A stretch of DNA of 64,000 nucleotides, taken from contig NZ_JAJEQM010000001.1 in NCBI RefSeq assembly GCF_020687385.1, positions 62,001 to 126,000 of the forward strand. Direction: 5' to 3'. Made by a program: the position numbers and the translations under genes. Source of the stretch: Hominilimicola fabiformis (lineage in GTDB: Bacteria > Bacillota > Clostridia > UBA1381). Positions within the stretch are counted from its first letter, which is position 1, and each line of letters starts with the position of its first letter. Shown one piece after another: positions 1 to 8,197 of this stretch. Below the pieces are notes generated by a model, which saw only the letters and a program-made list of their open reading frames with translations, did no database searches and was not told the DNA's origin.

Positions 1-2
1 AC

Positions 3-908
3 AGAGAATGTAGACTTTGTCCGAGAAACTGCGGTGTTGACAGAAGCAGGACAGTCGGTGTATGCGGTCAGAGCGATAAGCTTTATGTGGCACGTGCCGC
101 ACTGCATATGTGGGAAGAACCGTGTATTTCCGGTGAGAGCGGTTCGGGAACAGTGTTTTTTTCGGGATGTAATCTTGGGTGCGTGTATTGTCAGAACAGA
201 GAAATATCTTCGGAGCATAAAGGCTTTGAAATAACATCGGACAGGTTGGCGGAAATATTTCTTGAACTTCAGGATAAAGGCGCAAACAATATAAATCTTG
301 TAACACCAACTCATTATGTACCGCATATTATAAAGGCACTCGATGCGGTAAAAGGACTTGATATTCCGATTGTGTATAACTGCGGCGGCTATGAAAGCGT
401 TGATACACTGAAAATGCTTGACGGTTATATAGATATTTATTTACCGGATTTTAAATATGCCGACAGCGTACTTGCAAAAAAGTATTCAAAAGCAGAGGAT
501 TATCCGATACACGCAAAAAGAGCGATAGATGAAATGGTAAGACAAGCCGGAGGTTGTGAATTTGACGAAAACTATATGATGAAACGCGGAATAATCGTAA
601 GACATCTTGTTTTGCCGTCATATACCGACAATTCAAAAAGAGTGATTAAATATCTGTATAACACATACGGCGATGATATTTATATGAGCATAATGAATCA
701 GTACACACCGCTTGAAAGTGTTTTAAAATATCCCGAAATAAACAGAAAAGTTACGGAAAGCGAATATGACGAAGTGCTTGACTTTGCGGTTGAAATCGGT
801 GTCGAAAATGCTTTTGTGCAGGAGGGCGGTACTGTTTCGGAAAGCTTTATTCCTTTATTTGACGGTGAAGGAGTAGTAAAAAAAGTAGACAAAACAAATA
901 TAAAATGA
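3..908 (+). CDS. Radical SAM protein, PflA-like family (5' end outside window)
   Basis: The open frame runs in from the left edge, so the true start lies outside the window. The visible N-terminus has a CPRNCG cysteine motif and a second Cys in GVCGQ. It is followed by the family phrase ARAALHMWEEPCISGE and the radical SAM cluster motif CNLGCVYC (CxxxCxxC), which binds the 4Fe-4S cluster that cleaves S-adenosylmethionine. This layout is typical of the stand-alone pyruvate-formate-lyase-activase-like proteins widespread in Clostridia, whose substrate is unknown. A GTG at 87 could be mistaken for the start, but it would cut off the conserved cysteine-rich N-terminus. The next gene follows after about 70 bases. 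Confidence 0.9.
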   Translation, partial: RECRLCPRNCGVDRSRTVGVCGQSDKLYVARAALHMWEEPCISGESGSGTVFFSGCNLGCVYCQNREISSEHKGFEITSDRLAEIFLELQDKGANNINLVTPTHYVPHIIKALDAVKGLDIPIVYNCGGYESVDTLKMLDGYIDIYLPDFKYADSVLAKKYSKAEDYPIHAKRAIDEMVRQAGGCEFDENYMMKRGIIVRHLVLPSYTDNSKRVIKYLYNTYGDDIYMSIMNQYTPLESVLKYPEINRKVTESEYDEVLDFAVEIGVENAFVQEGGTVSESFIPLFDGEGVVKKVDKTNIK

Positions 909-979
909 TATAATAACAAATATGATTTTTGAACCTGTTTACAGGTTCGGATAATATATTGATGATTGGGGGCGGATTT

Positions 980-1342
980 ATGGAGGATTTGTATGTAACG
1001 GTAACGGGCTTTGCGAATTATTATCATAAAAAGCCTTTTGCAATAGGAAACGTGCTTATCTGCGTAAAAGAGCCGTCAAACAAATATGATTCAGAGGCGA
1101 TAACCGTAAAATTGCCGATAATCGGCAAGGTCGGATATATCGCAAACAGTCCGGCGAGTATTGCCGGCGGTACGCTCAGTGCCGGAAGAATATACGATAA
1201 AGTCGAGGATAAGTTTTTTGTCCGAGTGATGTTTACGACTCAAAGTAAAGTGATTTGTAAGGTTGAAGAAAATTCGGACGGAATACTTGAAAAAGAAATA
1301 CAAACACAAATTGAGGCGGCGGAAGAATGGCTAAACAAGTAG
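980..1342 (+). CDS. HIRAN-domain-like small protein
   Basis: This is a protein of about 120 residues. The motifs KEPSNKYDSEAI, GKVGYIANS and GGTLSAGRIYD match the pattern of HIRAN-like domains (a beta-barrel that in other proteins recognises DNA ends or damaged DNA). I chose ATG 980 because it has a purine-rich GGGGGCGG site just upstream; the longer frame from 929 begins in a region without a ribosome site. The stop overlaps the start of the MATE exporter by 16 bases, so the two are probably cotranscribed. The cellular role is unknown and the domain call rests on motif recall only. Confidence 0.65.
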   Translation: MEDLYVTVTGFANYYHKKPFAIGNVLICVKEPSNKYDSEAITVKLPIIGKVGYIANSPASIAGGTLSAGRIYDKVEDKFFVRVMFTTQSKVICKVEENSDGILEKEIQTQIEAAEEWLNK

Positions 1343-2664
1343 TAAACGATTTTTCAAAGGGAAGTATAATATCAAATATATTAAGACTTTCTATTCCGAT
1401 GACGCTTGCACAGCTTATCAATGTACTTTACAGTATAGTAGACCGAATTTATATAGGAAGAATGGGCGAAAATTCTTCGCTTGCATTGACAGGCGTCGGA
1501 GTTTGTCTGCCGATTATAACTATTGTAATCGCTTTCGCAAACCTTATCGGTATGGGCGGTGCACCGTTGTTTTCGATAAAACGCGGTGAGGGCAACGAAA
1601 AAGAGGCTGAGGCGATACTCGGCAACAGCGTGACACTGCTTGTAATATTCGGTTTGTGTCTTACGGTTGTCGGATTAATCGTAAAAAGACCGCTTTTGTA
1701 TCTTTTGGGTGCAAGTGAAAATACGATTGAATATGCAAATTCATATATAACGATTTACCTTTTGGGTAACGTATTTGTTATGATGAGTTTGGGACTTAAT
1801 TCGTTCATAAATGCACAGGGCTTCGGTAAAACGGGTATGCTTACCGTCGTAATCGGAGCGGTGCTGAATATCATTTTAGACCCGATATTTATATATATAA
1901 TGGGCGTACAGGGTGCGGCACTTGCAACAGTCTTGTCACAGCTTGCCGCGTCGGTTTGGACGTTTAAATTTTTAACCGGCAAAAATACGATTATAAAAAT
2001 AAAACTTTCCGCAATGCGCTGTCAGGCAAAACGTGTAAAGAAGATACTTGTTTTAGGGCTTTCGGGATTTACAATGTCGGTGACAAACAGCGCGGTACAG
2101 ATTGCGTGTAACGTAAGTTTGCAGAATTACGGCTCAGACGTGTATGTCGGAGTTATGACTATAATCAATTCTATAAGAGAAGTTTTGCAAATGCCTGTAA
2201 CGGGTTTGGGAAACGGTGCACAGCCGATAATCGGCTTTAACTACGGTGCAGGTGAAAACGGACGGGTTAAAGAGGCGATACGGTATTTGGCGGCAATGCT
2301 TATTATATACAGTACAGTGGCATGGTTTATAATTTTGCTGATTCCGAAATTCCTTATAGGAATATTCACTGCCGATGCGGCACTTATAACTGCCGGTGTA
2401 CCGTCATTGCATATATATTTTTTCGGATTTTTCCTTATGGCGTTTATGTTTACGGGACAGACGGTGTTTGTCGGAATAGGAAAAGCGAAGTTTGCGATAT
2501 TCTTTTCTATATTGAGAAAGGGAATAGTGGTAATACCGCTTATACTTCTTCTTCCGATATGGTTCGGAGTAAACGGAGTATTTTTGGCAGAGCCGATTTC
2601 AAATTTGATAGGCGGTTTGGCGTGCTTTACAACAATGTATTTTGCGGTTTACAGAAAATTATAA
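1327..2664 (+). CDS. MATE family efflux transporter
   Basis: The 445-residue product is a multi-drug and toxic compound extrusion transporter with the usual dozen membrane segments. The N-terminus reads SIISNILRLSIPMTLAQLINVLYSI, which is split here as IPMTLAQLINVLYSIVDRIY, and the half repeat reappears after residue 230 with GLSGFTMSVTNSAVQIACN. The GNGAQPIIGFNYGA loop is also typical. Such proteins exchange drugs or metabolites for Na+ or H+ across the cytoplasmic membrane. Length matches the family. The gene overlaps the upstream HIRAN-like gene and is followed closely by a membrane-anchored protein, so the three likely form one operon. The substrate cannot be told from sequence. Confidence 0.92.
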   Translation: MAKQVVNDFSKGSIISNILRLSIPMTLAQLINVLYSIVDRIYIGRMGENSSLALTGVGVCLPIITIVIAFANLIGMGGAPLFSIKRGEGNEKEAEAILGNSVTLLVIFGLCLTVVGLIVKRPLLYLLGASENTIEYANSYITIYLLGNVFVMMSLGLNSFINAQGFGKTGMLTVVIGAVLNIILDPIFIYIMGVQGAALATVLSQLAASVWTFKFLTGKNTIIKIKLSAMRCQAKRVKKILVLGLSGFTMSVTNSAVQIACNVSLQNYGSDVYVGVMTIINSIREVLQMPVTGLGNGAQPIIGFNYGAGENGRVKEAIRYLAAMLIIYSTVAWFIILLIPKFLIGIFTADAALITAGVPSLHIYFFGFFLMAFMFTGQTVFVGIGKAKFAIFFSILRKGIVVIPLILLLPIWFGVNGVFLAEPISNLIGGLACFTTMYFAVYRKL

Positions 2665-2678
2665 TTTGAGGTGCAGTT

Positions 2679-3905
2679 TTGAAAAAAAATAATTTGAAAA
2701 AAATAAATTTACAAAAGATTAAGAAAAAATTGGGAAATATATTTTCGTCAATCGGCTCAAAATTTAAGAAAATAAAACCGGTCGAATTCGGTGTCGGAGC
2801 GGTTGTAATTGTTTTGTCGTGCGTGGTAATAGTGCCGTCACTTGTGCAGTGCGTTATAAATCGTAATAAGGCAAAGTGCAGTACGCATATGAGCATAATG
2901 CTGAATATGCTTTCGGACGAGCTTACGGACGAAATGAAAACAGGCGAAACATATTGGCACGACCTTATCCAAAACGGAAATTATCAAAAATTGATTTCAA
3001 GCCTTAATGAAAAGACCGGATTAAGTAAAAAATATCCGTCGACAAATTATTATATCAGAACAGGTGAAGAAAAACTTGCGCTTATGTGTAAAAAGCATAA
3101 GGATATATCGGATAAAGAGATTAAGTTCGCACTTATGAAAGACGTGTCGGTTGAAGTGGCGGAAAAACCGCAAATCGGCGAAAAAATCGCATATTTGACG
3201 GTAAGCGGACCTGATACGTATTATGAGGACGATATGCTTGACGAAAATAATCCGACTAAAATGGTGTTCATAGGCAGAGAAGTTGATAAGGTTATAAAGA
3301 ACTTGACTGTAACGGCAGTATATGCAGGCGGTGCAAGGGAAGAACTTCCGAGAAGCAAGTATACCGTAACGGCGGATAAGCTTAATATGAAAAAATCGGG
3401 ACAGACACATCTTACGGTTAAGTCAAACTCAAGTTCGCTTTGGGATAACAGCGCATATGCACAGTTTGTAATTGATGTTGTCGGAGATGATGACATTGCA
3501 CCGCTTATAGTTGACAGCGGCACAAATGGAAGATTTGAACTTGCATCATGGGAATGGAATGACTTTGTAACCGAGGCGGCACAGGAGGACGGTAAAAAAT
3601 CGTTCGGTGCGTCAATAATCAGATATAACGGCAATTACTATTATTATCCTGACGGTTTGACGATAGTAAATGACAATAAAAATAATGATATGTTCAAATT
3701 CGCACTTGATGTTGACGATGAAACAAAACCGGCATATTATATCCAATTTGATACATCGTCGGTTGTGATAAACGATAATGACAGTCAAATCCATAACGGC
3801 AGCGTTAAGATTGAAAATGATTTAATCTATATTTGGCAGGAAAAGAGCAGTAAAGAACTTGACACCGGTTGGATAAGAGTGTATTGTGATTTGAAAAAGT
3901 ATTAA
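2679..3905 (+). CDS. Membrane-anchored extracytoplasmic protein, unknown function
   Basis: This 408-residue protein has a lysine-rich N-terminus, one hydrophobic segment at about residues 34-56 (GVGAVVIVLSCVVIVPSL) and a large hydrophilic remainder that is probably outside the cell. The C-terminal half contains immunoglobulin-like or beta-rich stretches and a tyrosine run NYYYYPDG. I recognise no catalytic motif. Translation probably starts at TTG 2679, 7 bases after a GAGGTG ribosome site. It sits 14 bases after the MATE gene and is closed by a strong terminator, so it is the last gene of that operon. Confidence 0.7.
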   Translation: MKKNNLKKINLQKIKKKLGNIFSSIGSKFKKIKPVEFGVGAVVIVLSCVVIVPSLVQCVINRNKAKCSTHMSIMLNMLSDELTDEMKTGETYWHDLIQNGNYQKLISSLNEKTGLSKKYPSTNYYIRTGEEKLALMCKKHKDISDKEIKFALMKDVSVEVAEKPQIGEKIAYLTVSGPDTYYEDDMLDENNPTKMVFIGREVDKVIKNLTVTAVYAGGAREELPRSKYTVTADKLNMKKSGQTHLTVKSNSSSLWDNSAYAQFVIDVVGDDDIAPLIVDSGTNGRFELASWEWNDFVTEAAQEDGKKSFGASIIRYNGNYYYYPDGLTIVNDNKNNDMFKFALDVDDETKPAYYIQFDTSSVVINDNDSQIHNGSVKIENDLIYIWQEKSSKELDTGWIRVYCDLKKY

Positions 3906-3910
3906 AAGAA

Positions 3911-3946
3911 AAACAGACAAGTCGGTTAATTGGCTTGTCTGTTTTT
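3911..3946 (+). terminator. Rho-independent terminator
   Basis: An 11-bp stem AAACAGACAAG / CTTGTCTGTTT closes a 12-base loop and runs into a T tract. It ends the operon of the MATE exporter and the membrane-anchored protein and separates it from the convergent rnhA gene. Confidence 0.9.
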
Positions 3947-3965
3947 GCATTGCTGCAGAAATAAT

Positions 3966-4571
3966 TTATTTAATTCCCAAAGCGTCTTTTGCGAGTCTGT
4001 CGGCGACATCGTTGTACTTGTCGCCGGAGTGACCTTTTACCTTGTTAAATGAAACTTTTACCGATTTTTTTATTTCGTCATAAAATTGCTTGTAAGAAAT
4101 TGTGCCGGATTTGTTGGTTTTCCAAACACCCGTACACCATTTTTCGACACCTTCGTAATCGTAATAAATGTCTATTTCTTCTATATGATTGTCAATGCAA
4201 AACTGCATTGCGAGTTTTGCACCCTCAATTTCACCCGCAACATTTCTCATTGAGGCGTTTTCGGGATTTGAAAATTTTCGGCTGAATGTCGTTTCTTTCC
4301 CCTCATAGAAAATAATAACTCCGCACGCATATTCTTTTGTGGAGATGTTGTAGCTTCCGTCAACATATGCAACGGCGGTGCTTTTTCTTTCTTTCGGTTC
4401 ATCGAATAAACTGATTTGTTCGTTTTCGCCTAAAAAAGCTTTTGCGTCCTCAAGCTTTGTGAAACTTTTATATTCCGCACCCGAAAAACCGGAAACCTCC
4501 TTTTTACATTCGTCCCAAGTGTTAAAAATTCCTGTATGATAGCCGTTTCTGACGGCATAATATTTAGCCAT
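3966..4571 (-). CDS. rnhA: Ribonuclease H1 with N-terminal hybrid-binding domain
   Basis: The 201-residue product removes RNA from RNA-DNA hybrids in the cytoplasm. Residues 1-48 form the hybrid-binding (Cauli_VI/viroplasmin) domain, seen in KYYAVRNGYHTGIFNTWDEC. Residues 65-200 form the RNase H fold: AYVDGSY supplies the first catalytic Asp, the GEIEGAKLAM helix supplies the Glu, the IYYDYEGV strand supplies the second Asp, and the final DVADRLAKDA motif the last Asp, with KGHSGD as the histidine loop. This two-domain form is common in Firmicutes. The gene is monocistronic and converges on the preceding operon. Confidence 0.93.
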   Translation of the reverse strand: MAKYYAVRNGYHTGIFNTWDECKKEVSGFSGAEYKSFTKLEDAKAFLGENEQISLFDEPKERKSTAVAYVDGSYNISTKEYACGVIIFYEGKETTFSRKFSNPENASMRNVAGEIEGAKLAMQFCIDNHIEEIDIYYDYEGVEKWCTGVWKTNKSGTISYKQFYDEIKKSVKVSFNKVKGHSGDKYNDVADRLAKDALGIK

Positions 4572-4813
4572 ATGTGTAGTCCTTTCAGTTTGTTTACACT
4601 ATTATATTAAGAAAAAATAATGATTTCAATAAATTTTTTAAAATTTTTTCAAAAAAAGCGGAACTTTTTCGGAAAACATACGTCTAATCTATTGTAAAAC
4701 ATAAAAGCATTGGTTGACATAATCAATTTGACCAAAAAATCCGTGAATTGGACATAGATTTTGTGCTAATTATAAAATTTTATGAAAAAGATCGGGTTGG
4801 CAGAAAAAAGTAG

Positions 4814-4842
4814 TTGACAACAGCTTTATGAAAGAGTAAAAT
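4814..4842 (+). promoter_or_regulatory. Distal sigma-A-type promoter upstream of the S-layer gene
   Basis: TTGACA at 4814-4819 and TAAAAT at 4837-4842 are 17 bases apart. Together with the nearer promoter it would give the S-layer gene two start points. The rest of the 538-base gap between rnhA and the S-layer gene (4572-5109) holds no coding frame, only AT-rich leader sequence. Confidence 0.6.
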
Positions 4843-4980
4843 ATTCAGTAGCAGTTTTCGAATAATAGGGTAGAAGCGTTAGTTGAAAATTGTTACCGTA
4901 ATATGAGTCACAAAACGGCAAAGCAGGTTGTAGCCGAGATGTGACAAGAATTACAGTTTTTTTACAACTGTAATACGTCA

Positions 4981-5010
4981 TTGACTTATACACAGTTTGC
5001 GTGGTATAAT
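4981..5010 (+). promoter_or_regulatory. Proximal sigma-A promoter of the S-layer gene
   Basis: TTGACT at 4981-4986 and a perfect TATAAT at 5005-5010 are separated by 18 bases. It is followed by a leader of about 90 bases and a strong GGGAGGA ribosome site (5094-5100) nine bases before the ATG. The good match fits the very high expression implied by the codon choice of the gene. Confidence 0.8.
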
Positions 5011-5109
5011 CAATGTGTAATGTAGTTTTGTAATGCAAAGAAGGGTGCATACAAAACATTTAAGGAAACCCTTCACAAACAAAGAATCAAAAAGGGAGGA
5101 TTTGAGACT

Positions 5110-8076
5110 ATGAATAAGAATCTCAAAAAGGTAATTTCATCAGTTGCTGCTCTTACTATGGTAGCATCTTCAGTTGCCGCTTTCGCAGTTGATTTCCCTG
5201 ACGTAGAATCTACAGCAAGCTACGCACAGGCTGTTCAAGAACTTTCAGCTCTTGACGTAATCAGCGGTTATGATGACGGCACATTCGGTCCGGATAAGCT
5301 TGTAACAAGAGCTGAAATCACAAAGATGATCGTTGACGCTCTTGCAGAACGTTCATCAGCAGAGGCATCAACAGAATCAACAAAGTTCGCTGATGTTTCA
5401 GCAGATCACTGGGCTAAAGGCTACATCAACCAAGGTGTTGCTAACGGTTTCATCGCAGGTATGAGCGATACAGAATTTGATCCAGACGCTAACGTTACAT
5501 ATGTACAGGCTCAAAAGATGCTTGTAAGTGCTATCGGTTACGAAACATATGCACAAGCTCAAGGCGGATGGCCAACAGGCTACAAGACATATGCTGCTTC
5601 ACTTGATATCACAAAGGGTATCTCAGGTATCACAGACAGCACAGAACTTACAAGAGCTCAGGTTGCTCAAATGATCGACAACGCTATGGACGCTCCTCTT
5701 TGCGTAATCGCAAGCTGGAAGACAGAGTGGAACGGTTCAAAGACACCTAATCTTGAAGTAAGAGACGGTAAAGAAGGCAGAGCATACGAAACTCTATTCA
5801 CAGAAAAGCATGACGCATACAAAGTATACGGTCGTGTAACAGAAACAAGCAAGACTGGTTCAGTTGATACTGACAAGGTTACATTCCAAGTTGAAAAAGC
5901 TGACAACTTCGACGATGAAGAAGTTAAGGCAGATTCACCTGTTTCAGAAGATATGTACATCGGCGATTCAAAGGCTGATAACTACCTAAGAACATATTCT
6001 CAGGCACTTATCCAAAAGAATGACGATGATGAATTCACAATTCTTTCAATCGCTGCTGCTGCTGCAAACAAGAGCGTAACAGTTGCTTCAGAAGACTTTG
6101 ATGAAAACAAGTCAACAGACGAAGCTCTTTACTTCTTCCCGGCAGGTACAACAAAGGGTTCAACAAAGTATCAACTTGATACAACAAACGGCGTTACAAT
6201 CTATATCAACGGCGTTGAATCATCAAAATCTATTGCAGAGCTAAGAGATTATCTTGATAAGAACGAAACAGCATCTGTAACACTTCAAAAGGAAACAGAA
6301 ACTGGTTCAACAAGCACATCAGCTAAGTATAACACAATCATGGTATCTTCATATGTAACAGCTATTGTTGATGAAGTTATCGACAAGACAAACGAAACAT
6401 CAGTAAACTTCGATACATATTCATCAGGTATCCAAGCTAAGATGACAGTAAACAAGGATGATGATAACTACACATATTCATTCAAACTTGACGGTAAAGA
6501 TATCGAAGCTAAAGATCTTCAACAAAACGACGTACTTAACATTTCATACGATACAACAGGTTCATTCAAGGATTCAAGCTTCTATGATGTAATCGTTACA
6601 AGAAACGTTGTTGACGGCGTTAAGTGCACAAGCATTAACGATTCAAAGGGTGAATACACAATCGGCGGTACAAAGTATAAGGCTGCTGAAGGTATGGATA
6701 TCGATGTTGAAACATCAACAGAATATAGCCTATACCTTGATCACTTCGGCAGAATCGCTAAGGCTGACGAAAACTCAGTATCAAAGAACTACGGCGTATT
6801 GAAGAACATCTACAAGAAGGCCGGCGGCGACTACATGGCTCAAATCATTACTAAGAAAGGTACTGAAGAAGAGTACAAAGTAGACAGCGATAAGGTTAAT
6901 GAATATGCAACATACTTGAAGTATGCTACATTCTATTCAGATGCTAAAAAGGAAAATAAGATAGATACAACAACAAAAGATTGGCAATCAAAGGTAGTAG
7001 CTTTTGATGAACCTAAATATAGCACATCACAACCTAAGTCAGTTGCTTATCCGGAACAGGTTGTAGAATATTCAGTAAGCTCATCTTCAAACAAGATCAC
7101 AATTAAGAATGGTGGCGTAATCGCTCCAACAGCTGCTGATGCTGAATACAAAGAATCAGGTAACAAGATTGGTTCAGTTAAGATGGCTGACTCAACAGTA
7201 ATCCTTGACCTATCAGAAGTTGATACAAAGGATTCATATTCAGTTGTTTCATCTCTAAATGACGGTAGCAACTATGTGGCTTACGGTTATGATAAGTCTA
7301 AGTCAGACAACACATACAGATTCGTAATCATTACAGAAGGTACATCAAGCGTATTCAATTCAGAAACACAGCTTGCTATCTTCAACGGTAGTGAAGTAAT
7401 CGACAAAGACGGCGATAAGACAGCTTACAACTTGGTTGTAAACGGTGAAGAAAAGCAATTCGTTCTTGATGATGACGTTGTAATCACAGGTAACGCTGGT
7501 AAAACAGTTGCAGAAGACGCATTTGACGAAGGTGACGTACTTGTTTACGCTACTAACTCAGAAGGCTACATCTCAAGAATCTACTCAGTATTCGCTGCTC
7601 AGAATGTTCTAAACGGTTCATCATTTGAAGACTTTAGAACTAACGCATTCAAGAAGCAATCATCAGTTCTTGCAGATACAAAGTTCGCTGATCTTCTATC
7701 AGATGATGACAACGATGTAAACGTTGTATTCGGTCCTGTTGTTGATAAGAGCGGTAGCAACATCACAATCGGTACAGTTACAACAAATGCTGAGGGTAAG
7801 TATGTAGTAAACTATGACGAAGGTCTTGAAGTAAACTACAGCAACGCTAAGATCTACACATATGACTTCGCAGCAAGATCAGATAACTCAAGAGTTCTTC
7901 TTGACGAAGGTATTGCATCAACACCTGACGTTAAGGCTGCTAAGACAACAGTAGGTGGTCAAGATATTCTTAACCTTGAACACGAAGATGTTATCGACGA
8001 TGTAGTATTCGCAGTAGTTAGAACTACAGATAAGGACGAAGCTCAAGAAATCTACCTAATCGTTAATAACGACTAA
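5110..8076 (+). CDS. Major S-layer protein with three SLH domains
   Basis: The 988-residue secreted protein has a signal peptide of about 26 residues ending in AAFA. Three SLH repeats follow at roughly residues 29-75, 94-142 and 150-197, with the hallmarks GYDDGTFGPDKLVTRAE, HWAKGYINQGVANGFI and TRAQVAQMIDNAMDAPL. SLH repeats bind pyruvylated secondary cell-wall polymer and hold the protein in the surface lattice. The remaining 780 residues are acidic, Ser/Thr-rich and cysteine-free, as in lattice proteins. Codon use is strikingly restricted (ACA, GCT, TCA, GAA, AAG, CTT) compared with neighbours, a mark of extreme expression. Two promoters precede it and a strong terminator follows. I infer it is the dominant surface protein of the cell. 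Confidence 0.93.
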   Translation: MNKNLKKVISSVAALTMVASSVAAFAVDFPDVESTASYAQAVQELSALDVISGYDDGTFGPDKLVTRAEITKMIVDALAERSSAEASTESTKFADVSADHWAKGYINQGVANGFIAGMSDTEFDPDANVTYVQAQKMLVSAIGYETYAQAQGGWPTGYKTYAASLDITKGISGITDSTELTRAQVAQMIDNAMDAPLCVIASWKTEWNGSKTPNLEVRDGKEGRAYETLFTEKHDAYKVYGRVTETSKTGSVDTDKVTFQVEKADNFDDEEVKADSPVSEDMYIGDSKADNYLRTYSQALIQKNDDDEFTILSIAAAAANKSVTVASEDFDENKSTDEALYFFPAGTTKGSTKYQLDTTNGVTIYINGVESSKSIAELRDYLDKNETASVTLQKETETGSTSTSAKYNTIMVSSYVTAIVDEVIDKTNETSVNFDTYSSGIQAKMTVNKDDDNYTYSFKLDGKDIEAKDLQQNDVLNISYDTTGSFKDSSFYDVIVTRNVVDGVKCTSINDSKGEYTIGGTKYKAAEGMDIDVETSTEYSLYLDHFGRIAKADENSVSKNYGVLKNIYKKAGGDYMAQIITKKGTEEEYKVDSDKVNEYATYLKYATFYSDAKKENKIDTTTKDWQSKVVAFDEPKYSTSQPKSVAYPEQVVEYSVSSSSNKITIKNGGVIAPTAADAEYKESGNKIGSVKMADSTVILDLSEVDTKDSYSVVSSLNDGSNYVAYGYDKSKSDNTYRFVIITEGTSSVFNSETQLAIFNGSEVIDKDGDKTAYNLVVNGEEKQFVLDDDVVITGNAGKTVAEDAFDEGDVLVYATNSEGYISRIYSVFAAQNVLNGSSFEDFRTNAFKKQSSVLADTKFADLLSDDDNDVNVVFGPVVDKSGSNITIGTVTTNAEGKYVVNYDEGLEVNYSNAKIYTYDFAARSDNSRVLLDEGIASTPDVKAAKTTVGGQDILNLEHEDVIDDVVFAVVRTTDKDEAQEIYLIVNND

Positions 8077-8094
8077 TTCTTAAATAAGAATTTT

Positions 8095-8125
8095 AAAAGA
8101 AGCGGTTTATACCGCTTCTTTTTTT
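8095..8125 (+). terminator. Terminator of the S-layer gene
   Basis: AAAAGAAGCGGT pairs with ACCGCTTCTTTT around a TTAT loop and is followed by a run of T. It closes the S-layer transcription unit. Confidence 0.92.
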
Positions 8126-8134
8126 GCTAAAATC

Positions 8135-8163
8135 TTGCATATACCATTAATGAATGATATAAT
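8135..8163 (+). promoter_or_regulatory. Promoter of rlmD
   Basis: TTGCAT at 8135-8140 and TATAAT at 8158-8163 with a 17-base spacer; a TG one base before the -10 makes it an extended -10 promoter. It lies 35 bases before the rlmD start. Confidence 0.7.
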
Positions 8164-8197
8164 AAAACTATTATACAAAACAAATAAGAGGTAAATT

